A stretch of 13,961 bases of DNA from CAZLYK01 sp964563495 (GTDB taxonomy: Bacteria > Acidobacteriota > Blastocatellia > RBC074). The notes beneath the pieces are model-generated. The model was not told where the DNA came from. It searched no databases and saw only the letters and a list, made by a program, of their open reading frames with translations. The DNA is taken from contig CAZLYK010000148.1 in assembly GCA_964563495.1 (NCBI GenBank), positions 1 through 13,961 of the forward strand, in the 5' to 3' direction. Shown in pieces: positions 6,297 through 12,202 of the stretch (its first letter is position 1; every line of letters starts with the position of its first letter). The translations under genes and the position numbers were made by a program.

Positions 6297-7469
6297 ATGA
6301 CGAATAGCGCACAAAAACCAGCGACAACCAATGTCTACCTCAATCCGGATTTGAAGAGTCCACAGGCGCAGGAGTTTGAGGATAAGCTTTCGGCTCTGAT
6401 CGTCGGTCAGGACCGGGCATTGCGGCGGATCACCGGTTTGTACCAGATCTACCTGGCTGGTTTGGCGCATCCCGGGCGTCCGATCGGGACGTTGCTCTTT
6501 TTAGGCCCGACAGGCTCCGGCAAGACCCGCGTGGTTGAGGCCGCCGCCGAAGTATTGTTTGGGGACTCTAATCTGGTGACCAAGGTCGATTGCGCCGAGT
6601 TTCAGCATTCGCACGAGATCGCCAAGCTGATCGGCTCGCCTCCGGGCTATCTGGGCCATCGCGAGACATCGCCGATGTTGACGCAGGAGAACCTGGATCG
6701 CTCGCATACCGAGACGACCAAGCTTTCACTGGTCCTCTTCGACGAGATCGAAAAGGCCAGCGATGCGCTCTGGCAGTTGCTGCTCGGCATTCTGGATAAA
6801 GCCACTCTCACACTCGGCGATAACCGGCGGGTGGACTTCTCCCGGTCGATCGTGATCATGACCTCGAATCTGGGTGCTCGTGAGATGAGCGAGTTGATCT
6901 CCGGCGGAATCGGCTTCGCGCCGAAAAGCGGGGTGGTCGATACCGAGGTCGATCAGAAGATTTACCGGACGGCGGTGGAGGCCGCGCGGCGCAAGTTCTC
7001 ACCGGAGTTCATGAACCGGATCGACAAGGTGGTCGTCTTCCGCAGCCTGCGTGACGAGCATTTGCGGCAGATCCTGGAGATCGAATTGAGCGCGGTGCAG
7101 GAGCGGATCATGCGCGGGAGCGGCGATAAGTTCGTCTTCAAGTGCACCGACGGGGCCAAGAAATTTCTGCTCGATGAAGGAATCGATTTCAAATACGGAG
7201 CGCGCCATCTCAAACGCGCGATCGAGCGGTTCCTCGTCTACCCGCTCTCAAATCTGATCGCCACCAGTCAGGTTGGGCTGGGTGATTTGCTGATCGTCGA
7301 TTACTCACCCGAGATCGGCAAGCTGGTCTTCTCGAAAGAGTCCGGCGGAGCGTTGATCCCGGGCGAGAGCGAGATCCTGACCAATGCCGAACCGGAGCGG
7401 CAGAGCAGCGGCAATGCCCTGGCTATCCCTTCATCCGAAATGCTGCCGGCTCCCAATCGACAGGACTGA
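6297..7469 (+). CDS. Single-ring AAA+ ATPase of Clp/HSP100 D2 type
   Basis: This 390-residue protein corresponds to the second ATPase module of ClpA/ClpB/ClpC, without the N-domain, first AAA+ ring or coiled-coil middle domain. Visible motifs are Walker A GPTGSGKT (70-77), the aromatic pore loop GYLG (Y118), Walker B LVLFDE (145-150), sensor 1 TSN (N191), the arginine finger in FMNRID (R241) and sensor 2 GARHLKR (R303). The C-terminal small domain ends near residue 345, followed by a polar tail. A GIGF tripeptide region (204-207) sits after sensor 1, where ClpA and ClpX carry their ClpP-docking loop. ATG 6297 has GAGGAG 9 nt upstream. It is probably a hexameric unfoldase in the cytoplasm, though the substrate is unknown. 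The gene stands alone; its last codons run into the palindrome at 7472-7525. Confidence 0.9.
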   Translation: MTNSAQKPATTNVYLNPDLKSPQAQEFEDKLSALIVGQDRALRRITGLYQIYLAGLAHPGRPIGTLLFLGPTGSGKTRVVEAAAEVLFGDSNLVTKVDCAEFQHSHEIAKLIGSPPGYLGHRETSPMLTQENLDRSHTETTKLSLVLFDEIEKASDALWQLLLGILDKATLTLGDNRRVDFSRSIVIMTSNLGAREMSELISGGIGFAPKSGVVDTEVDQKIYRTAVEAARRKFSPEFMNRIDKVVVFRSLRDEHLRQILEIELSAVQERIMRGSGDKFVFKCTDGAKKFLLDEGIDFKYGARHLKRAIERFLVYPLSNLIATSQVGLGDLLIVDYSPEIGKLVFSKESGGALIPGESEILTNAEPERQSSGNALAIPSSEMLPAPNRQD

Positions 7470-7471
7470 CA

Positions 7472-7525
7472 GGATTTGTGCAGGATTAAACCAGACTGGA
7501 GCCTGGTTCAATCCTGCACAAATCC
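7472..7525. repeat. Inverted repeat between convergent genes
   Basis: Arms 7472-7494 (GGATTTGTGCAGGATTAAACC, shown without its last two bases' partner loop as positions 7472-7492) and 7503-7525 match at 22 of 23 positions around an 8-nt loop. Partial complementarity continues outward to about 7455 and 7543, the right side ending in the shared motif GTCTATTC. It sits between the plus-strand AAA+ gene and the minus-strand AtuA-like gene and could end transcription from both sides, but lacks a clear T-run. Confidence 0.85.
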
Positions 7526-7537
7526 GGTTTATCCCGT

Positions 7538-7852
7538 CTATTCAATCTCAATCTCCATCCTCAATAATGCCGAGCTCAGCGTTTTCCCCTGTGGATCGGT
7601 CTTGAGAGAGATCGTTCCACCTCCGCCCAGGCTCTGGTGTAGGAGAAAATTGAGTGCCTGAAGATTGGGCAGCTCGAAACGTTCAACCTCACCCTGACAG
7701 ATCCCGGCGAAATGCTGTTTGACCCTTTCGGCAGTGACCTCCTTGACCAGGATCGGATAATACTCGGGCTTGAGAGCGATCAATCCGATATTGGCCGTGT
7801 CGCCTTTATCGCCGGAGCGGGCGTGGGCGATTTTGATCAACTGTATTTTCAT
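7538..7852 (-). CDS. AtuA C-terminal-like small protein
   Basis: A 104-residue protein. The segment AHARSGDKGDTANIGLIA (residues 10-26) and the Gly-rich GGGGTISLKTDPQGKTLSSALL near the C-terminus are the hallmarks of the ferredoxin-like domain usually found at the C-terminus of AtuA-type proteins (acyclic terpene utilisation, formerly DUF1446) or encoded next to them as a small separate subunit. Its usual large partner is not seen in this window. ATG 7852 has GGAGA about 4 nt upstream. It lies 26 nt after the metallo-beta-lactamase-fold gene and is probably the second gene of that operon. The family link is firm; the role is not known. Confidence 0.82.
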   Translation of the reverse strand: MKIQLIKIAHARSGDKGDTANIGLIALKPEYYPILVKEVTAERVKQHFAGICQGEVERFELPNLQALNFLLHQSLGGGGTISLKTDPQGKTLSSALLRMEIEIE

Positions 7853-7878
7853 GTTTCTCCAAAAATGCGGTTTGGTAG

Positions 7879-8940
7879 CTACTTGATTTGGTAGCTATGG
7901 CTGATCCCGGTTCGATCGTTGGTCACGGTGAAGCTGCGTTTGGCGGCATCGACCGAGACGCGGATCATGTCAGCGTTATCCTGGTTCTCTTCGAGGTTGG
8001 CGATGAACTCCGGCGCGACGTTCTGGTCGGGGCCGCTGGCGACGTTTCGATGGAGCTGGTAGAGGTCTTTGAGCGAGGGCAACTCGCGCAGCCATTTGAC
8101 CGTGTCGGGGTGACCGCCCTTGCGCGGGCCATTGTTCATAATCGCGACTGTCGGTCGAGCGCTGCGCAGCAGCGCCGGATTGTTGCTGATATTCATGCCG
8201 TGATGGGCGACCTGATATAGATCGATCTCGCCGAAGAGGTTTTGCGGGCAGACGAGTTTCTGTTCGATATTCCAGGTTAGATCGCCGGTATCCAGAAAAT
8301 CGAATCCGCCGTAACGCATGAGCAGGACGACGCTTCGCGCGTTATCCGATCTGTCTTCGGCCTCGGGCCTGGCGTTCGAGCATTCGGGATTCGGGCCGCC
8401 GGCCATCTGCTTTCCGGTGGTGATTTCGGCCCGGGCTGCGAGGCATTGCAGATAGACCGGAGGGGTTCCGGCGGCTTTCTTGAGACGGATATTCCCGCCC
8501 GGGTTGAGGGTGATCGACTGTCCCCTGGCCGCGACCTGGTAAGCTGCGTATTTGGCGGCGAAATCTTTGTCTTCATCGAGCGAAGAGGTCGGACCGTGGT
8601 CATAAAACCGGTTGATCCTGACTCGCCTGGCCAGCTCGGGGACGCCGCCGTAATGGTCGGTATGGTAGTGGGTCGTGACCATGTGATCGATTTCCCTGAT
8701 TCCGGCCGCCTGCATGGCTTTTTCGATTCGTTTGGCGTCACGCCCTTCAAATCCCGGCCAGCCCGCATCGACGAGGATCGATTCGCCGGCGGGAGTGACG
8801 ATCAGCGTCGCGGCGCCGCCCTCGACGTCTACGTAGAAGATGTCCAGCGTCCGCCGTTCTGACTGTGCCTGCCGGGCAGGTGCGAAATTCAACCCGCAAC
8901 AGATCGTCATGAGCAGGCCGACCACCCAATACCTTTTCAT
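7879..8940 (-). CDS. Exported metallo-beta-lactamase-fold hydrolase (ComEC/Rec2-like domain)
   Basis: A 353-residue protein starting with a signal peptide (MKRYWVVGLLMTICCGLNFA, then a cleavage-like APARQAQ). The metal site is recognisable: THYHTDHYGG (H91, H93, D95, H96), TGD (D220) and VAHHG (H246, H247). The order DVEGGAATLIVTP, HxHxDH, GD, AHHG resembles the stand-alone ComEC/Rec2-like branch of the superfamily rather than class B antibiotic-degrading enzymes. The middle part (about 120-200) is an insertion with Cys residues (C166, C187) that could form a disulfide outside the cytoplasm. ATG 8940 is well set by AAGGAGGAG just upstream. It probably acts in the periplasm on a phosphodiester or ester; the substrate cannot be read. 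It leads an operon with the AtuA-like gene. Confidence 0.88.
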   Translation of the reverse strand: MKRYWVVGLLMTICCGLNFAPARQAQSERRTLDIFYVDVEGGAATLIVTPAGESILVDAGWPGFEGRDAKRIEKAMQAAGIREIDHMVTTHYHTDHYGGVPELARRVRINRFYDHGPTSSLDEDKDFAAKYAAYQVAARGQSITLNPGGNIRLKKAAGTPPVYLQCLAARAEITTGKQMAGGPNPECSNARPEAEDRSDNARSVVLLMRYGGFDFLDTGDLTWNIEQKLVCPQNLFGEIDLYQVAHHGMNISNNPALLRSARPTVAIMNNGPRKGGHPDTVKWLRELPSLKDLYQLHRNVASGPDQNVAPEFIANLEENQDNADMIRVSVDAAKRSFTVTNDRTGISHSYQIK

Positions 8941-8983
8941 TCCGGCTCCTCCTTGTATTGATTGATGAGCAATGCAATCAGCC

Positions 8984-9065
8984 CGGCTTTTCGGTTTCGC
9001 GTGCCCTGTCAGTCACCCTCCCTGACGGTCGTGCGTCTGACAGGACGCGCGAAACCGAAAAGCCG
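8984..9065. repeat. Long inverted repeat
   Basis: The outer arms 8984-9001 and 9048-9065 are perfectly complementary over 18 bp (CGGCTTTTCGGTTTCGCG). After a short imperfect step, inner arms CCTGTCAG (9005-9012) and CTGACAGG (9037-9044) add 8 bp, leaving a 24-nt loop. It lies between divergent genes, 43 bp upstream of the hydrolase start, so it is not a terminator for them. Confidence 0.88.
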
Positions 9066-9093
9066 CTATCATCCTGTCTATTCCTCATATTTT

Positions 9094-9101
9094 GCTATAA
9101 T
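9094..9101 (+). promoter_or_regulatory. Extended -10 promoter for the M48-FHA/gmhA operon
   Basis: TG-C-TATAAT: a perfect TATAAT at 9096-9101 preceded by TG at 9093-9094 with one base between (TGCTATAAT), the extended -10 form. No good -35 is seen at 17 nt, as is usual for this class. Transcription would start near 9108, placing the 9120-9235 element in the leader RNA. Confidence 0.55.
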
Positions 9102-9111
9102 CCCCCCGGCG

Positions 9112-9244
9112 CTCAAAGGGCAATGGCATTGAATTAAGGTTGTTTGAAGCGCCGTCGGCCGGGGCAACCAGGTCCGTCAATTCTGGAGAAACAATTTCTC
9201 TACCTGGGGTTCGCCCTTAATTCAATGCCATTGCACTCAAAGGG
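9112..9244. mobile_element. MITE-like palindromic element with flanking 9-nt direct repeat
   Basis: Arms 9120-9139 (GCAATGGCATTGAATTAAGG) and 9215-9234 are perfect 20-bp inverted repeats. Outside them the 9-mer CTCAAAGGG occurs directly repeated at 9112-9120 and 9236-9244, as expected of a target-site duplication. The element between is about 115 bp, encodes nothing, and has internal stems: GAGAAA/TTTCTC (9186-9191, 9195-9200), CCAGGT/ACCTGG (9168-9173, 9202-9207) and GCC-GTC-GGC (9151-9159). It may be a small non-autonomous insertion or a structured leader RNA; no parent transposase is visible. Confidence 0.55.
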
Positions 9245-9263
9245 TTGTGAGGTTAATCCGGCA

Positions 9264-10574
9264 ATGGCAGGCGAAGTCATTCCAAGTCGTCGTATCAAAC
9301 TGCGCGATTACCGCTATCAGGGCGAGCTGCTCTCGCTCGTGCTGACTTCCATTATTTTGCTGACGCTGTACGGGCTCGCGACGATCGTTTTCCCTGCGAC
9401 CTGGTCGACCACGCTCAAAACCCTGACCATCACGCTCGCCGGTTTGGCTGTTTATGTAGTCACCGTCAAGCTACAACACCGCACGGCTTTAGGCACCATG
9501 GTGCGGGTTAGCCCACGCCAGTTCCCGGAATTGTATGATCTGGCGGTCATGGCGGCAGAGAGATTATCGAGCTCGCACGTGCCGGTTTACGTCAAGCGCC
9601 AGTCGGAGATGAACATCTATACCCTGGGTCTATGGCAGAAGCCGATCATCGTCTTGACTTCATCGCTCGTCGATCAGATGGAGCCGGGGAACCTCCAGTT
9701 CTTTATCGGTCGTGAGATCGGGCACATTCAGGCAGGGCATACCTGGCTGCGGACGCTGCTCAAACCGCTCGGCGCGGATGTGCCGGTCATCGGCCGCCTG
9801 CTCAACAGCGTGGTCTTCGGCGATTGGATCAATCGCGCGGAATTTACCGCCGACCGCGCCGGCTTCATCGCCTGCCGGTCTCTCACTGTCGCGGTCAGCA
9901 CCATGCTCAAATTCGGCGTCGGAATACGGTTGTTCGAAAAACTGGACATCAAGGAGTTCCTCGAACAGATCAACGAAGTCAGAAATGTACGCGGCCACCT
10001 GACCGAGATCGCCGCCGAGCAGCCTTATTTGACGCAGCGCATTCGCGCGCTGGTGCAATTCTCTTTATCCGAACGATTCCGTGCATTTGCTCCCGAGAGA
10101 CAGGGCAGCACCGGGATCCTTCAGGCCATGCCCGAGGCATTTGTCTCCTCGCCGCTCAACCTGGACGATGTCGCCCCCTTCGTTGCCCGGTTGACACCCA
10201 GGGTCGAGCCGTCGCCGGTTGAAGAAGAACCGATTACCGTGGCAGATTACGGCGATATCGGGGATTTCGACGATAACGCACCGGACCCGCAGACGGCGCT
10301 GGTCGCCGCCTCGGATTCCAGGGTTTACCCGTTGCGCCGCCGCCTGACCAGGATTGGCCGCAACCAGGATAATGACATAGTCATCAACAGCGACCGTGTC
10401 AGCCGTTATCACGCAGAGATCGAGCGCGAAGGCGATGAGCTGCGGGTCGTCGATCATGAGAGTCGCAACGGCATCTGGCTCAACGGCCGGAAGGTCAAGG
10501 GGCAGGCCGTGATCAATCCCGGCGACCTGATCCGCATCGGCCGGGAAGAATTCACATTTCAGAAGAAAGATTGA
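9264..10574 (+). CDS. M48-like membrane protein with altered HExxH motif, fused to FHA domain
   Basis: A 436-residue fusion. Two transmembrane segments lie near residues 22-45 and 51-69. An M48 (Ste24/HtpX-like) domain follows at about 80-270. Its zinc motif reads GREIGH (149-154), so the first His of HExxH is Arg150; E151 and H154 remain, and the third-ligand motif EFTADRAG (E193, D197) is kept. An acidic linker (315-345) leads to a C-terminal FHA domain (about 350-436) with RIGR, SRYHAEI (S380, R381, H383) and NGIWLNG, which binds phosphothreonine peptides in known members. ATG 9264 is preferred: a TTG at 9144 would start inside the palindromic element. It is the first gene of a tight operon. 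Loss of a zinc ligand suggests a non-proteolytic scaffold, though altered metal binding is possible. Confidence 0.85.
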   Translation: MAGEVIPSRRIKLRDYRYQGELLSLVLTSIILLTLYGLATIVFPATWSTTLKTLTITLAGLAVYVVTVKLQHRTALGTMVRVSPRQFPELYDLAVMAAERLSSSHVPVYVKRQSEMNIYTLGLWQKPIIVLTSSLVDQMEPGNLQFFIGREIGHIQAGHTWLRTLLKPLGADVPVIGRLLNSVVFGDWINRAEFTADRAGFIACRSLTVAVSTMLKFGVGIRLFEKLDIKEFLEQINEVRNVRGHLTEIAAEQPYLTQRIRALVQFSLSERFRAFAPERQGSTGILQAMPEAFVSSPLNLDDVAPFVARLTPRVEPSPVEEEPITVADYGDIGDFDDNAPDPQTALVAASDSRVYPLRRRLTRIGRNQDNDIVINSDRVSRYHAEIEREGDELRVVDHESRNGIWLNGRKVKGQAVINPGDLIRIGREEFTFQKKD

Positions 10575-10577
10575 GAT

Positions 10578-11213
10578 ATGGACCAAACCAGCGGAAAAGC
10601 TCCGAACCGGGAGGCCGATTCGCCGGCCCGGCCGGCCATCGAAGATCAGATCCGCGCCATGGCCGCGGAGAGCATCGCGGCCAAACGCAGATTTTTTGAG
10701 ACCTCGGCGCACGATGTCGCGCGGGCCGCCCGGATCATGATCGATGCGATGCAAGCGGGCGGAAAGCTGCTCATCTTCGGCAACGGCGGGTCGGCCGCCG
10801 ACGCCCAGCATATCGCGGCTGAACTGGCTTTCAAGATGGGCCGCGAAAGAATGGCGCTGCCGGCTCTGGCGCTGACCACCGATAGCTCGCTTTTGACCGC
10901 GATCAGCAACGACCGCTCATTCGACTTCATCTTCGCCCGTCAGATACAGGCCCTCGGCCGGCCGGGTGACGTCGCGCTGGCCATCTCGACCAGCGGCAAT
11001 TCGCCGAATGTGGTTGAAGCCGTCAAACAGGCTCACGCCATGCAGATCAAAACCGTTGGGCTCTTGGGCGCGGGCGGGGGAAGGGTCGCTTCGCTCCTCG
11101 ATCTGCCGCTGATCGTTCCGCACGACGATACGCCGCGAATACAGGAAGTCCACATCTCGATCGGCCATATCATCTGCCAGTTGATCGAGGATGAGCTCTG
11201 CCCGATCAGATAA
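10578..11213 (+). CDS. gmhA: Sedoheptulose 7-phosphate isomerase (phosphoheptose isomerase)
   Basis: A 211-residue SIS-domain enzyme that turns D-sedoheptulose 7-phosphate into D-glycero-D-manno-heptose 7-phosphate, the first step to ADP-heptose for lipopolysaccharide core. The phosphosugar loop GNGGSAADAQHIAAE (68-82), STSGNSPNV (137-145) and the C-terminal RIQEVHISIGH (187-197) are typical. The zinc-site residues known in E. coli GmhA have equivalents with the same spacing: H78, E82, Q189 and H197. An extra N-terminal tail of about 20 polar residues precedes the domain. It starts 3 nt after the M48-FHA gene, so is probably translationally coupled; the ribosome-binding site (TTGAGAT) is weak. 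No other heptose genes (hldE, gmhB) are in the window. Confidence 0.9.
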   Translation: MDQTSGKAPNREADSPARPAIEDQIRAMAAESIAAKRRFFETSAHDVARAARIMIDAMQAGGKLLIFGNGGSAADAQHIAAELAFKMGRERMALPALALTTDSSLLTAISNDRSFDFIFARQIQALGRPGDVALAISTSGNSPNVVEAVKQAHAMQIKTVGLLGAGGGRVASLLDLPLIVPHDDTPRIQEVHISIGHIICQLIEDELCPIR

Positions 11214-11218
11214 GTAAA

Positions 11219-12181
11219 ATGTCCATCTACCGCCAACAGCCGATAGATCTTTCGGGAATCTCGACCTACCCTCTCGCCTCGCGCCCGAGCAAGGTCACGG
11301 TCCGCGATTTCGCCAAAGTTCTCAGTCGTGATCAGGCTCAACAGACCGCGGCTCTGCTCGATTCGCTTCCCGATATTCTCGCCGCTCAGACTTTACGCTC
11401 GATCGTCTCCGCCGTGATCGAGGCGAAGGCGCAAAATCGCGCGATCATCTGGGGGATCGGCGGACACGTCATCAAGACCGGCCTCTCACCGATCCTGATC
11501 GACCTCATGCGCCGTGGCCTGGTCACGGCGATCGCCACGAACGGGTCGGGCCTGATCCACGATTTTGAGATCGCGATCGCCGGCTGGACCTCTGAGGACG
11601 TCGACACCGCCCTGGGTTCCGGCGCTTTCGGGATGGCTGAAGAGACGGGACGGTTGATCAACCAGGCCATCAGCCAGGGGGTAGAGCGCGATTGCGGCGC
11701 CGGCGAATCGGTCGGGCACATGCTGGCCGGGATCAAACCGGCCTTCGGCGAGTATTCGATCCTCCAACAGGCGTATCAAATGGGGTTGCCCGTGACTGCT
11801 CATATCACGATCGGCGCCGACATCATCCATCTTCACCCAAACGCAGACGGCGCCGCGATCGGCGCGGCGACCTATCGCGATTTCTTGCTCTTCGCCTCGA
11901 TTGTCAGGGAGTTGGACGGCGGCGGGGTCTACCTCAACCTCGGTTCAGCAGTTACCTTGCCCGAGGTCTTTCTCAAAGCCGTGACGGTGATTCGTAATCT
12001 CGGCCATTCGCTTGAGGGTTTGACGACGGCTAATTTCGATTTCATTCAACACTACCGGCCGCTGACCAACGTCGTCCGCAGACCCGTCGCCAATGGCGCC
12101 GGCCGTGGTTACAGCCTGACCGGCCATCACGAACTGATGATCCCGTTGCTGGCCGCGGCGCTGATCGCGGGAGTACCTTAG
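11219..12181 (+). CDS. Conserved protein, distantly deoxyhypusine synthase-like
   Basis: A 320-residue protein without signal peptide or membrane segment. Conserved-looking blocks are GIGGHVIKTGLSPILIDLM (79-97), TAIATNGSGLIHDFEIAI (103-120), GAFGMAEETG (135-144), HITIGADIIHLHPNADGAA (195-213) and LNLGSAVTLPEVFLKAVT (239-256). The second block, a Rossmann-like strand with Gly-rich turn and HD, recalls the NAD site of deoxyhypusine synthase, and I believe similar bacterial proteins carry that label, but I cannot confirm it. The catalytic lysine motif of true deoxyhypusine synthase is not obvious, and bacteria lack eIF5A, so the substrate must differ. It starts 5 nt after gmhA with almost no ribosome-binding site, implying coupling. 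A sugar or nucleotide-linked reaction with GmhA is a guess. Confidence 0.6.
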   Translation: MSIYRQQPIDLSGISTYPLASRPSKVTVRDFAKVLSRDQAQQTAALLDSLPDILAAQTLRSIVSAVIEAKAQNRAIIWGIGGHVIKTGLSPILIDLMRRGLVTAIATNGSGLIHDFEIAIAGWTSEDVDTALGSGAFGMAEETGRLINQAISQGVERDCGAGESVGHMLAGIKPAFGEYSILQQAYQMGLPVTAHITIGADIIHLHPNADGAAIGAATYRDFLLFASIVRELDGGGVYLNLGSAVTLPEVFLKAVTVIRNLGHSLEGLTTANFDFIQHYRPLTNVVRRPVANGAGRGYSLTGHHELMIPLLAAALIAGVP

Positions 12182-12202
12182 ATTGTTGGGTTGGTAAAAA
12201 CC

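Larger units (their letters stand above)
8941..9263. other. 323-bp divergent spacer with two palindromic elements
   Basis: This spacer separates the minus-strand hydrolase operon from the plus-strand M48-FHA operon. In order it holds the inverted repeat 8984-9065, a copy of the shared GAATAGACAGGAT-like motif (9071-9086, minus orientation), an extended -10 box (9094-9101), and the 9120-9235 element with flanking direct repeats. No coding signal is seen. Confidence 0.6.

Noticed and set aside
6024..6470. Minus-strand open frame of 148 codons in the 708-bp gap
   Set aside because: It overlaps the start of the AAA+ gene by more than 170 bp, shows no family motif and no clear ribosome-binding site. 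A hydrophobic stretch alone is not enough to call it.
7538..7852. Calling the small protein a complete AtuA acyclic terpene utilisation enzyme
   Set aside because: Only the small C-terminal-type domain is present; the large catalytic-type domain is absent from the window.
9144..9263. TTG at 9144 as the M48-FHA start
   Set aside because: The first 40 residues would be encoded by the MITE-like element and look non-conserved. ATG 9264 directly precedes the conserved membrane-domain sequence.
10065..10811. Minus-strand open frame of 248 codons spanning the M48-FHA/gmhA junction
   Set aside because: It is antisense to two well-supported genes with intact motifs and has no recognisable domain.
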